Counted from the stretch's first letter, positions 33,205-41,716 are shown. The stretch: 64,000 nt of DNA from Streptomyces gossypii (GCF_025165795.1 NZ_JAJAGO010000005.1:1-64000); one strand, 5' to 3'. A program made the numbers and translations. The notes: generated from the sequence alone by a model not told the origin.

Positions 33205-33936
33205 ATGAGGCTGCTGCTGGTCGAGGATGACGAACGGGTTGCCGCGGCGCTCTCGGCGGTACTCGCCCGTCACGGCTTCGCCGTCGTGCACGCCCCCGAC
33301 GGCGAGACCGCGCTGCAGCGGCTGCTGCCGGGGGACGGCCGACCGCCGTTCGGCGTGGTGCTGCTCGATCTGGGGCTGCCGGGCCAGGACGGTTTCGAGA
33401 TCTGCGGGCGCATCCGCAGGATGAGCGCGATTCCGGTCATCATGGTGACGGCGCGAGCAGACGTGCGGTCGCGGATTCACGGGCTCCACCTGGGCGCCGA
33501 CGACTACGTTGTCAAGCCGTACGACACCGGGGAGCTGCTCGCCCGCATCCATGCGGTGAGCCGGCGCAGCGGCGCCGAGGAGCACCCGGCGGAGGAGGGC
33601 GGCCGGCGGACGGGGCAGCGGACCGGGCAGGGGACGGTGGGCGACCTGCGGCTGGGCACCCTCGCCATCGAGCTGTCCACCCGCCAGGTGTCGGTGGACG
33701 GCCGGGCCGTCGCGCTGACCCGCAAGGAGTTCGACCTGCTCGCCCTGCTCGCGCAGCGGCCGGGCGTCGTCTTCCGGCGGGAACAGATCATCAGCGAGGT
33801 CTGGCGCACGAGCTGGGAGGGCACCGGCCGCACTCTCGAGGTGCACGTGGCCTCGCTCCGCTCCAAGCTCGGGCTGACCGCGCTCATCGAGACCGTACGC
33901 GGCGTCGGCTACCGCCTCGTCGCGCCGGCCGCGTAG
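33205..33936 (+). CDS. OmpR/PhoB-family response regulator
   Basis: A receiver domain has phospho-acceptor Asp55 in 'VVLLDLGLPGQDGFE' and lysine in 'DDYVVKPYD'. A ~25-residue linker leads to a C-terminal winged helix ('LTRKEFDLLALLAQRPG', 'VHVASLRSKLG', 'ETVRGVGYRL'). ATG 33205 has 'agggaggg' upstream at good spacing; upstream in-frame codons lack one. It is co-transcribed with the kinase 21 bp downstream and is divergent from gluABCD, which it may regulate. Confidence 0.93.
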   Translation: MRLLLVEDDERVAAALSAVLARHGFAVVHAPDGETALQRLLPGDGRPPFGVVLLDLGLPGQDGFEICGRIRRMSAIPVIMVTARADVRSRIHGLHLGADDYVVKPYDTGELLARIHAVSRRSGAEEHPAEEGGRRTGQRTGQGTVGDLRLGTLAIELSTRQVSVDGRAVALTRKEFDLLALLAQRPGVVFRREQIISEVWRTSWEGTGRTLEVHVASLRSKLGLTALIETVRGVGYRLVAPAA

Positions 33937-33957
33937 CCGCGGCACGGATCCACCGAC

Positions 33958-35370
33958 ATGCGCTCCCGTCTTCTTCCGCTGCTGATCCTGCTGTTCGCCG
34001 GGGTCCTGCTCGCGCTCGGATTCCCGCTCGCCGCCAGCCTCGCCGCCGCCGAACAGCAACGCCTCGTGGTGGACCGGATCGACGACACGGCGCGCTTCGC
34101 CTCGCTCGCCCAGTTCGTGACGGCACGCAACGAACCCGGCGAACGCCTCAGCACGCTGCGCCGGGAGCTGCAGCGCTACCACGACCTGTACGGGATCCGT
34201 GCCGGGGTCTTCTACCGCGACGGGCAGGCGATGGCCGTCGCCCCCGGCGGCTGGCGGGTGCCGCCCTCGGAGGCGGGCGAGAAGACGTTCCAGGAGGCGC
34301 TGGCCGGACGGCGCAGCCATGATCCGGAGCAGGTGTGGCCGTGGCAGCAGGGGCGGATCGTCGTCGCCTCGCCGGTGATCCGGGACGGCGATGTGGCGGC
34401 CGTCGTCTTCACCGACTCGCCCACCGGCGCACTGCGCTCCCGGATCCTGCAGGGCTGGCTGCCGCTTGCCGCGGGCGAGGCGGCCGCCATGCTCCTCGCG
34501 GTCGCGGCGGCGCTGCTGTTGACCCGCTGGGTGCTGCGGCCGGTACGTGTCCTGGACCGGGCCACCCACGAGATCGCCACCGGCCAGCTCAAGTCCCGGG
34601 TCGCGGCGTCAGGAGGGCCGCCGGAGCTCCAGCGGCTCGCACACTCGTTCAATGAGATGGCCGACAACGTCCAGGAAGTACTGGAACAGCAGCGGGCCTT
34701 CGTCGCCGACGCCTCCCACCAGCTGCGCAACCCGCTCTCCGCGCTGCTGCTGCGGATAGAGCTGCTCGGGCTCGAACTTCCGGAGGGCAACACGGAGGTC
34801 GCCTCCGTACGGGCGGAGGGCAAGCGGCTCGCCCAGGTGCTCGACGATCTGCTGGATCTCGCACTGGCGGAGCACAGCGCGGCCGATCTGCGGCTCACGG
34901 ATGTCGCGGCGCTGGCGGCCGAGCGGGTCGCGGCCTGGGGCCCGGTCGCCGAGCGGGAGGGAGTGGCGCTGGGATGCGCCGGGCCGACGGCCGTGACTGG
35001 CTGGGCCGACCCGATTGCACTCTCCAGTGCACTGGACGCGGTCGTCGACAACGCAGTCAAGTTCACACCTTCGGGTGAAGCAGTCACCGTCACCGTGGCT
35101 GCTGCGGGCGAACGGGTGACGGTCGAGGTGGCCGACGGGGGCCCGGGCCTGACCGAGGACGAACTGTCCCGTGTCGGCGACCGCTTCTGGCGTAGCAGCC
35201 GTCATCAGAACGTGTCCGGGTCGGGGCTCGGCCTGTCGATCACCCGGGCCCTGCTGGCCGCAGGCGGGGCGGCTGTCGCCTTCGCCCCGAACGAGCCGCA
35301 CGGGCTACGGGCCACGCTGACGCTGCCGCGCGGCGAACCGGTGGCACCGGCGACGGACGGGACGCGGTAG
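33958..35370 (+). CDS. Membrane sensor histidine kinase
   Basis: This 470-aa kinase has two transmembrane helices (~5-30 and ~165-188) flanking an extracytoplasmic sensor of about 135 residues. HAMP follows (~190-240), then HisKA with His254 in 'FVADASHQLRNPLSALL', and HATPase_c with 'VVDNAVKFTPSG', 'VADGGPGL' and 'GSGLGLSITRALL'. The ligand is unknown. It is the partner of the response regulator just upstream, and its place next to the glutamate importer makes nutrient or amino-acid sensing a reasonable guess. Confidence 0.92.
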   Translation: MRSRLLPLLILLFAGVLLALGFPLAASLAAAEQQRLVVDRIDDTARFASLAQFVTARNEPGERLSTLRRELQRYHDLYGIRAGVFYRDGQAMAVAPGGWRVPPSEAGEKTFQEALAGRRSHDPEQVWPWQQGRIVVASPVIRDGDVAAVVFTDSPTGALRSRILQGWLPLAAGEAAAMLLAVAAALLLTRWVLRPVRVLDRATHEIATGQLKSRVAASGGPPELQRLAHSFNEMADNVQEVLEQQRAFVADASHQLRNPLSALLLRIELLGLELPEGNTEVASVRAEGKRLAQVLDDLLDLALAEHSAADLRLTDVAALAAERVAAWGPVAEREGVALGCAGPTAVTGWADPIALSSALDAVVDNAVKFTPSGEAVTVTVAAAGERVTVEVADGGPGLTEDELSRVGDRFWRSSRHQNVSGSGLGLSITRALLAAGGAAVAFAPNEPHGLRATLTLPRGEPVAPATDGTR

Positions 35371-35414
35371 CCGGGCATCGCGTGTTCTGTCGTGCGCTGT
35401 CGTGGTGCGCCCCG

Positions 35415-36482
35415 TCAGTGATGTGCGTCCCGTGCCGTCTGTGCCCCCTCCGATGCCGCCCCGCCCGCCAGCGTGGCCAGATGGGCCGCCAGCGTCCGGC
35501 GCGGCACCCAGCCCCGGGCCCGCGCCTTCGACACGTCCAGGACCACGGGATGAGCCAGCTGGTCCACGGCGTAGCGGCTGAGGGCGGGCTCACCCCTTCC
35601 GCCGCCCCAAGCGCCGCGCCGTGCGTACGCCTCCGCCGCCCGGGCCGCCGCCATGGCGAACGGGCGCGGCAGATGCCCCACACGGGCTCGGCTGCCATGG
35701 GCGCGCAGGACGGCGCGCACGGCGCTGTCCCGCCGGTACGGGCTACCGTCCGCGATGTTGTACGCCCCCGCGGGCCAGCCGCCGGCGGCCAGCGCGGCGT
35801 CCGTGAGGTTCTCCACGGCGGTGAGGCTCAGTTCCACGTCCGGGCCCGGCAGCAGCAGCGCACCGGCCCGGACCCGGGCGAGGAGCCGGGGGACGAGATG
35901 CGGGTCGCCCGGCCCGTACACGGCGCGGGGCCGGAGCACCACCGCACCGGCCGCCAGGGCGAGACGCTCGCCCGCCGCCTTCGTGCGGCCGTACGCGTTC
36001 AGCTGACCGGCAACCGGATGCCCCTCGCGCACCGTACGGCGGTCCACGCGGGGGTCGTACACGCTGGCGCTGCTGATCCATACGAGAGGCCGTCCCCCAG
36101 CGGCCTCCAGCAGCCGGGCGGTGCCGTCGACGTTGACTGCCCGCATCGCGGCCTCCGCCGCGGCGCCCACCGGGTCGCCCACGGCCGCCGCGCAGTGCAC
36201 CACCAGATCAGCCGCACCGAGTGCGGGCACCGTACGGGCCGCGTCCCAGCGCAGCTGCCGCCCGACCGGTCCCGGACGCCGTCCCAGGCACACCACCTCG
36301 GCCCCGGCGGCGGCAGCGGCGACGGCGATGTGGGTGCCGCAGAAGCCGCTCGCCCCGGTCACCGCGATCCGCACCCCTGCCAGGTCGGGCGGCACGAACG
36401 AGGCGTCCGCCGGTGCCCCGCCCAGCCCGCTCACCGGCCCGCTCACCGGCCCACTCACCGGCCCGCTCCCCTCTGCGCTCAC
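35415..36482 (-). CDS. OleD-like NAD(P)-dependent epimerase/3-beta-HSD-type reductase
   Basis: An extended-SDR protein of 355 aa. Rossmann motif 'VTGASGFCGTHIA' lies at ~35-47; catalytic Ser in 'VWISSASVYDP' and the YxxxK pair in 'AYGRTKAAGE' are intact, and 'RPRAVYGPGDP' is typical. With the OleA-like and OleC-like enzymes of this operon, the expected reaction is reduction of a 2-alkyl-3-keto acid to the beta-hydroxy acid; sugar epimerisation is the main alternative. GTG 36482 overlaps the P450 stop (GTGA). The ~30 residues before the domain contain a 'GPVS' triplet repeat encoded by a 12-bp DNA repeat. It is the last gene of the operon and converges on the kinase gene. Confidence 0.78.
   Translation of the reverse strand: MSAEGSGPVSGPVSGPVSGLGGAPADASFVPPDLAGVRIAVTGASGFCGTHIAVAAAAAGAEVVCLGRRPGPVGRQLRWDAARTVPALGAADLVVHCAAAVGDPVGAAAEAAMRAVNVDGTARLLEAAGGRPLVWISSASVYDPRVDRRTVREGHPVAGQLNAYGRTKAAGERLALAAGAVVLRPRAVYGPGDPHLVPRLLARVRAGALLLPGPDVELSLTAVENLTDAALAAGGWPAGAYNIADGSPYRRDSAVRAVLRAHGSRARVGHLPRPFAMAAARAAEAYARRGAWGGGRGEPALSRYAVDQLAHPVVLDVSKARARGWVPRRTLAAHLATLAGGAASEGAQTARDAHH
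36429..36464. repeat. Three 12-bp tandem repeats in the OleD-like gene
   Basis: The unit 'gctcaccggccc' occurs at 36429, 36441 and, with one change, 36453. It encodes GPVS on the minus strand just after the start of the reductase. Being a multiple of three, copy-number change would keep the frame. Confidence 0.85.
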
Positions 36483-37594
36483 CACGCCGCGCCCGCTGCG
36501 CCGTCTGCGGACGTCCCGGCACGGACGACGAGCGTCCGCCAGCCGGGCAGCGCGGCGGCGCCGTCCGCGCGGGCGCGCACCACCACCGGCCGGTGCGGTG
36601 CCAGCGCCGCGAGGGTGTCGTCCAGCTGCGCTCTGGCCAGCGGGGCGCCCGGACAGGCGTGCGACCCCGCACCGAACACGAGCTGTGCGGTGGCGGCCCC
36701 CGCCGGGCATCCCGCGTCCGGGGCCCGGCGGTGTGCCTCGGCGGCATGACGGGCGACCAGCAGCAGACGGTCTCCCGCGCGTACCGGGTAACCGCCCACC
36801 GCACCGTCGGACGCCGCCGTACGGGGCAGCAGCGGCGAGGCGGCGGTGACCCGCAGCAGCTCGGTCACGAGTGCCGGGCGCGTCCGCCCCGAGGAGGCCT
36901 GAGTCCACAGCCCGTCGTCGGCGCACAGGGCGGCTGCCCTGGGCAGCGCGGCGACGGTGGTGTTGACGGCCGCCGCGGCGAGCATGGCGCGCTGTGCCGT
37001 GTCCGGCCCGCCCCGTACCAGGGCTTCCAGCCGGGCGGCGGCCGCACCCGCGGCCGCCGCCCGGCGGCGTCCGCCAGGCAGGGGTACGGGCAGATGGTCG
37101 CGTACGGCGGCCGCCGCGGCCTGCGCTGCCGCCTCCGCCAACTCCAGCGGATCGGCCGGACAGCGCAGCAGAGCACAGGTGGTGGCGCCCGCCAGTTCCC
37201 GCGTGAGCGTGCTGAGATCGACGTGCTCCCCCCGCGCGAGCGGTGCCAGCCGCCGCGCGAGGACGGCGCGCCACACCGGACGCAGCCGTTCCACCCCGGC
37301 CGCCCCCAGGCTTTCGGCGAGTGCCCGGCGAGCGGCGCGGTGCGCACCGCCCTCCTGGTCGAACAGCAGCTCGCCCCCGGAGGAGATCCGCCGGGCGGCC
37401 CCGCCCGTGGTCCCCGGCGCCGTACGGTCCAGCGGGAGCCGGGTCAGCGCCTCCCGGTACGCGTCGGTGCCGTGCACCAGCACGGTGCGGCCGACGCGCA
37501 GCACCGGGATGCGCCGGGTGGCGGCGAGCAGAGCGAACAGCACGGGATGGCTGCGCAGATACACGCGCCGGTCACGACGCCGGGCGCGGCTCAC
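36479..37594 (-). CDS. Cytochrome P450 monooxygenase
   Basis: This 371-aa bacterial class I-type P450 has heme-ligating Cys314 in 'FGAGSHACPGAPLARAQ', the ExxR pair in 'VTELLRVTAASPLLPRTA', and an I-helix region 'AAAAVNTTVAALPRA'. There Asn replaces the usual acidic residue before Thr. No redox partner is encoded nearby, so generic ferredoxins are probably used. It is on the short side for the family (about 400). It probably hydroxylates or otherwise oxidises the lipid or lactone made by the operon. GTG 37594 overlaps the stop of the upstream glycosyltransferase (GTGA). Confidence 0.88.
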   Translation of the reverse strand: MSRARRRDRRVYLRSHPVLFALLAATRRIPVLRVGRTVLVHGTDAYREALTRLPLDRTAPGTTGGAARRISSGGELLFDQEGGAHRAARRALAESLGAAGVERLRPVWRAVLARRLAPLARGEHVDLSTLTRELAGATTCALLRCPADPLELAEAAAQAAAAAVRDHLPVPLPGGRRRAAAAGAAAARLEALVRGGPDTAQRAMLAAAAVNTTVAALPRAAALCADDGLWTQASSGRTRPALVTELLRVTAASPLLPRTAASDGAVGGYPVRAGDRLLLVARHAAEAHRRAPDAGCPAGAATAQLVFGAGSHACPGAPLARAQLDDTLAALAPHRPVVVRARADGAAALPGWRTLVVRAGTSADGAAGAAW

Positions 37595-38361
37595 CGGACG
37601 TGCGCTTCGTCGTCGTGCCGGGGCAGGTACCGCCGGTCCCAGTGCCACAGCAGGGTGCGGCGGGCACCCCACGCGCGCACTCGGCGCAGGCTGTGGTGCA
37701 CCAGTAGATGCTCGGCGCGCACGATCCGGTCGCTGTGCTCCCGCGCCCTGTTGAGCAGCGTGACGTCCTCGGAGCCCGCCCGCAGCGGCACCCTGGGCGC
37801 GCCCCCGCAGCGGACATAGAGCGCACTTGTCAGAGCGAGGTTGTGGCCGTGACAGAGCACGTAGGGGGTGCGGTAGCGCGCATCCCGGTGCGCCCTGCGG
37901 AAGCGCCCGTACACCGCGGTCAGCCGCGTCACCACCGGCAGCAGCCGCTCGGCCCGGGTGGGTCGCTCGTCGCGGCGGGGCACGCTGCGCCCGCAGACCA
38001 TCTCGGCGCCGGCGGCCAGTTCGGCCTTGCCGGTGGCCACCCAGTCCGGCGCGGGCAGGCAGTCGGCGTCGGTGCGCAGGAGGCGCTCCGCGCCGAGGGC
38101 GATGGCGTGCCGGAAACCGGTGTCGGCGGCGGTCCCGGCGCCCCGTTCCGGTTCGCTGACCAGGTGTACGGGGAACGGTGCGGTGCGGGCGAAGGCGCGC
38201 ACCGTGGCGGCGGTCCCGTCGGTGCACGCGTTCTCCACCACGACCAGGGTGAAGCGGGTGTCGGTCTGTGCGGCGAGCGCGGCGAGCGTGCCACCGATCA
38301 GCGACTGTTCGTTGTACGCGGGCACCACGACGCCGGTCTCCGCCTGCCGCGCCTCACTCAT
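37591..38361 (-). CDS. GT2-family glycosyltransferase (second of pair)
   Basis: A 256-aa GT-A fold enzyme. 'TGVVVPAYNEQSLIGGTLAA' is the nucleotide-sugar entry, 'VVENACTDGTA' follows, and the metal-binding DxD is in 'LLRTDADCLPAPDWV'. There are no membrane helices, so it acts in the cytosol or at the membrane surface. It is clearly a paralogue of the GT2 two genes upstream (shared blocks 'RTDADCLP' and 'MVCG'). The ATG overlaps the AMP-ligase stop by 4 nt (ATGA). Donor and acceptor are unknown; the acceptor may be the product of this operon. Confidence 0.85.
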   Translation of the reverse strand: MSEARQAETGVVVPAYNEQSLIGGTLAALAAQTDTRFTLVVVENACTDGTAATVRAFARTAPFPVHLVSEPERGAGTAADTGFRHAIALGAERLLRTDADCLPAPDWVATGKAELAAGAEMVCGRSVPRRDERPTRAERLLPVVTRLTAVYGRFRRAHRDARYRTPYVLCHGHNLALTSALYVRCGGAPRVPLRAGSEDVTLLNRAREHSDRIVRAEHLLVHHSLRRVRAWGARRTLLWHWDRRYLPRHDDEAHVR

Positions 38362-39869
38362 CTCTTCCCTCCCGTCGAGAGCCGGGCGGCGGCCCAGCGG
38401 CAGGCGGCGGCCCGGTCGGGCTTGCGCGACCGCCCCGCCAGCGGTATTTCGCCCAGCAGCACCACGTCCGGCCGGGCGTCGCCCATCCGGCCCAGCGGAC
38501 CGGCCAGGGCCGCCCGAACCGCCTTCGGGCCGCTGCCCGCCCGAGGCTGCACGACGGCGACGAGGCGCTCGTCGCCGTCCGCGTCCGCCACCCCGACCAG
38601 CAGCGCCAGTTCGACCCCGGGGACCTCCAGGGAGGGCTCGTACAGGCCCGGATAGATGTTCTCGGCCCCACGCAGCACCATGTCCTTGCACCGTCCCGCC
38701 AGGACGATCCGCCCGCCGTCGAGACGGCCGCGGTCGCCCGTGCGTATCCAGGGGTCGGGCTCCTCACCGAGATAGCGGTGCCGGGCGGCGGGCCCGGACA
38801 GCAGCAGTTCGCCGCCACTGCCACTGCCACCGCCACCGCCCACGTCTGCGCCGTCCGTCTGCGCCGTCACGCCGGGCAGGGGCGTGCCCACCAGATCGCC
38901 GGCCCCCTCGTACGCGGCCTTCTCCGCCTGCTCCACCGCTGCCGCCGGGAACAGCTCGGTCAGCGCGTACACCCCCCACGCCTCCGCCGCGCCCGCCTCC
39001 CGCACCCGTGTCAGCAGCCCGGTGCTCGCGGGCGCGGAGCCGGTCCACACCCGTCCGGTGAAGCGTGCCGACTCCGCCAGCGCGCCGCGCAGTTGCGGCG
39101 GTGTCAGATAGGTGGCCTGCGGGGCGAGCCGACGCAGTTGCCGGGCTAGGGTCCGCGGCGTACGGGCCGGGAGTGCCACCGGCGCCCCGGCCGCGAGGGA
39201 GGGCACCAGTACGAAGAAGGTGCCCCCGAGGACGGGGGTGCCGGCACGTGGCCGGACAAGATCCGAGACGGCGTCCATCCCGGCGGCGAGCGAGGAGCGG
39301 GAGTGCACCACGGCGCGCGGCTTCGCGGTGGTGCCGGAGGTGAAGACGATGACGGCGTCACCGTCCGCCTCCGGCCCGGCGGGCAGCGGCGCGCCGGTGG
39401 GGCCCGCGGCCAGGGCGGGGGCACAGCCGGGCAGTCGCCGTCCCAGTGTCGCCACCGGCCCCAGCCCGGCCAGTTCGGGCAGTGCGAGCCGGGCCCGCCG
39501 CGCCAGCGGTCGCGCCCAGCCCGCCACGGCCTGCGCTGTCGCGTCGGCCAGCACCAGCGCTGGGCGGGCCAGCGCCAGCCGGGCGCGCAGTACGTCGGGG
39601 CCCGCCGCCGGGTCGAGCACCGCGGCGCACAGCCCCAGCCGGTGCACCGCGAGCAGCACCGCCAGCGCGCGGGGGCCAGGCCGTACCGCGAGCCCGACGG
39701 TGTCCCCGGCGGCGAGGCCGCGATGGTGCAGCGCGGCGGCGTACGTGTCGGCGAGGGCGGCGAGTTCGCCGCAGGTGGCGGCCACCCGTACGGTCCCGTC
39801 GCGGCGGGTGGTCAGCACGGCGGGCCGGTGGGCGTTCGCGCGCAGCGTGTGAGGGAGTCGGTTGAGCAT
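38358..39869 (-). CDS. OleC-like AMP-forming ligase (ANL superfamily)
   Basis: This 503-aa adenylating enzyme has the P-loop 'VIVFTSGTTAKPRAVVHS' (~175-190), an aromatic/Thr-Glu motif 'WGVYALTELFP', the 'WIRTGDRGRLDGGRIVLAGR' hinge region followed by 'CKDMVLRGAENIYP', and a C-terminal lysine in 'IPLAGRSRKPDRA'. Beside OleA-like and OleD-like genes the best guess is OleC-type beta-lactone synthetase, which adenylates a beta-hydroxy acid and closes the ring. A fatty acyl-AMP or acyl-CoA ligase that supplies the substrate is the alternative. A glycine-rich insertion ('GGGGGSGSGGE') lies before the hinge. The start shares one base with the upstream GT2 stop (TGATG). Confidence 0.82.
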   Translation of the reverse strand: MLNRLPHTLRANAHRPAVLTTRRDGTVRVAATCGELAALADTYAAALHHRGLAAGDTVGLAVRPGPRALAVLLAVHRLGLCAAVLDPAAGPDVLRARLALARPALVLADATAQAVAGWARPLARRARLALPELAGLGPVATLGRRLPGCAPALAAGPTGAPLPAGPEADGDAVIVFTSGTTAKPRAVVHSRSSLAAGMDAVSDLVRPRAGTPVLGGTFFVLVPSLAAGAPVALPARTPRTLARQLRRLAPQATYLTPPQLRGALAESARFTGRVWTGSAPASTGLLTRVREAGAAEAWGVYALTELFPAAAVEQAEKAAYEGAGDLVGTPLPGVTAQTDGADVGGGGGSGSGGELLLSGPAARHRYLGEEPDPWIRTGDRGRLDGGRIVLAGRCKDMVLRGAENIYPGLYEPSLEVPGVELALLVGVADADGDERLVAVVQPRAGSGPKAVRAALAGPLGRMGDARPDVVLLGEIPLAGRSRKPDRAAACRWAAARLSTGGKR

Positions 39870-40609
39870 CAGCGAGGGTCCTCCACGAGTCGGCCGCTGC
39901 CCTTGTCGAGATACCAGCGGGCGGTCCGGACCAGGCCGTACGTACGCAGCCGCCGGGTGGAGTTCTCCACCACCATGTCGCGGCACCGGGCGATGGCGGC
40001 GGTGTGCCGTCGCACCCGGTTGAGGAAGGCCCGGTCGGTGGGGGAGGGGCGCCGGGGCATGCCGCCGGCCGCGAGATAGACGGGGGCGCTGATCGCCATG
40101 TTGTTGCCCGCGTGCATCCGGTAGGGCGCCAGGTAGCCGTGCCGCCGCCGGTGCGCGGGGCGGATACGGCCGAAGGCGCCCGCGGCGCGCACCAGGGCGC
40201 GGAACCCGGCGCGGCCCAGTGGCCCGTGCTCGTCGTGGCGGGCTTCGAGGTGCCCGCACACCATGTCCGCGCCCGCCTCCAGCGTTGCTCTGGCGGCAGC
40301 CGTCCACCCGGGCCGGGGCAGGCAGTCCGCGTCGGTACGGGCGAGGAGCGTGGCACCGTGCCCGATCGCGCAGCGGAACCCGGAGTCGACGGCGCAGCCC
40401 ACGCCCTTGTCGTCTTCCGTCAGCACCCGTACGGGGAACGGGGCGCGGGCCGCGAAGGCGCGTACCACCGCGGCGGTGCCGTCCGTGGAGGCGTTGTCGA
40501 CGACGAGGAGGGTGAAGTCGAGGTCCTGCTGCGCGGCGAGGGCGTCCAGGGTGGCGCCGATCCGGTCCGCTTCCTGGTAGGCGGGTATGACGACCCACAG
40601 CTGGTTCAC
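39869..40609 (-). CDS. GT2-family glycosyltransferase (first of pair)
   Basis: A 246-aa GT-A enzyme with 'WVVIPAYQEADRIGATLDAL', 'VVDNASTDGTAAVVRAFAAR' and DxD in 'LARTDADCLPRPGWT'. Late conserved blocks are 'HAGNNMAISAPVYLAAGGMP' and 'NSTRRLRTYGLV'. It is a paralogue of the second GT2 of the operon and may add a different sugar or a second unit. GTG 40609 overlaps the KAS III stop (GTGA). There is no membrane segment or signal peptide. Confidence 0.85.
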   Translation of the reverse strand: MNQLWVVIPAYQEADRIGATLDALAAQQDLDFTLLVVDNASTDGTAAVVRAFAARAPFPVRVLTEDDKGVGCAVDSGFRCAIGHGATLLARTDADCLPRPGWTAAARATLEAGADMVCGHLEARHDEHGPLGRAGFRALVRAAGAFGRIRPAHRRRHGYLAPYRMHAGNNMAISAPVYLAAGGMPRRPSPTDRAFLNRVRRHTAAIARCRDMVVENSTRRLRTYGLVRTARWYLDKGSGRLVEDPR

Positions 40610-41691
40610 GACTGCTCCCAGACCATCGTCATCATGCTGACGCCTCCGCCGAGCCCGACGAACAGCAGCCGGTCGCCCGGCTCCAGCTCCGGCCGCACGC
40701 GGTGCAGCTGTATCCCCAGCGACGCGCTCGCGACATTGCCCAGCTCGTCGACGGTGAGCACCAGTTTGTCCCTGGGTACCCCGGTGACCTCGGCGAAGCG
40801 CTCCAGGTAGGGCACCGTCACCTGGTGGACGAGTACGTGGGTGAAGTCGGCCCATTCCAGCCCCGTCCGGTGCCGGACGCGGTCGAGTATCGCGGTGCCG
40901 ACCTTCTCGAAGACGGCGCGCAGTTCGTGTCCGTCGCCGTGGAAGTAGGTGTGCTCGTCGCCGCGTGGATTCCGCGAGCCGCCGCCGGAGATGCCGCCCA
41001 CCCGCCAGTGCTCCGACTGGGTCTCGGTGTCGATGTCGAGGATGCCGCCGCGTCCGACGGCTTCGACGACGACCGCCGCGCCGGCGTCGCCGAAGGTGTA
41101 GCCCGCGAATCCCTCCCGGAACTGCCGGATGCCGTCCGGCATGAGGTTCGTCGCCCGTGACGGGGTCTCACCGGTCACCACGAGGGCGCGGCGGGTCCGG
41201 CCCGCCAGGATCATCGCCCGCGCCAGGTCGATGCCGTTGACGAAGCTGTTGCAGGCGTTGGTGACGTCCAGGCAGTGTGCGCGGGAGCCCAGTGCCTCCT
41301 GCACGATGTGCGCCGTCGCCGGTTCCGCGACATCGCGGGTGGCCGAGGCGAACAGCAGCAGGTCGATGTCGAGAACGTCGAGTCCGGCGGTGGCCAGCGC
41401 CTCGCGGGCGGCGTCCGCCGCGAGTGTGGAGGCGTACTCGCTGTCGGCGGCGATCCTGCGGGTACGGATGCCGGTCGCCCTCTCCAGGATGTCGTGGGGG
41501 AGCGGCAGGCCGGTGTTGCCGGCGATGCGCCGGCACAGCTCGCCGGAGGTATGCGACTGTCCGGGCAGCCGGGTGCCGACGGAGGTGATCCCGGCCCGTG
41601 CCGGTGCGAACCCGGAATGGATCGCCTGTACCTGTGTTCGACTCTGAAGCGTCATGCGGGCAGCATCGCCGCCGCACACCGGCGACGGCAT
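40606..41691 (-). CDS. KAS III/OleA-like beta-ketoacyl synthase
   Basis: A thiolase-fold condensing enzyme of 361 aa with the intact Cys147-His289-Asn319 triad: 'DVTNACNSFVNGIDLA', 'HVLVHQVTVPYLERF' and 'DELGNVASASLGI'. The C-terminal 'GLGGGVSMMTMVWE' is typical. The NAC...NG context and neighbours (AMP ligase, SDR) favour OleA-type head-to-head condensation of two acyl-CoAs to a beta-keto acid over FabH-type initiation. The start at 41691 is chosen for 'aggtg' five bases upstream; an ATG at 41655 lacks one. It is the first of the six overlapped genes, 25 nt after the alpha-mannosidase stop. Confidence 0.84.
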   Translation of the reverse strand: MPSPVCGGDAARMTLQSRTQVQAIHSGFAPARAGITSVGTRLPGQSHTSGELCRRIAGNTGLPLPHDILERATGIRTRRIAADSEYASTLAADAAREALATAGLDVLDIDLLLFASATRDVAEPATAHIVQEALGSRAHCLDVTNACNSFVNGIDLARAMILAGRTRRALVVTGETPSRATNLMPDGIRQFREGFAGYTFGDAGAAVVVEAVGRGGILDIDTETQSEHWRVGGISGGGSRNPRGDEHTYFHGDGHELRAVFEKVGTAILDRVRHRTGLEWADFTHVLVHQVTVPYLERFAEVTGVPRDKLVLTVDELGNVASASLGIQLHRVRPELEPGDRLLFVGLGGGVSMMTMVWEQS

Positions 41692-41716
41692 GAGTACACC
41701 TACTCAGTCGGCCCGC

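Noticed and set aside
36479..38227. A longer P450 frame starting at 38227
   Set aside because: The upstream 211 codons overlap the glycosyltransferase in another frame; the GTG at 37594 with a 4-nt overlap is the credible start.
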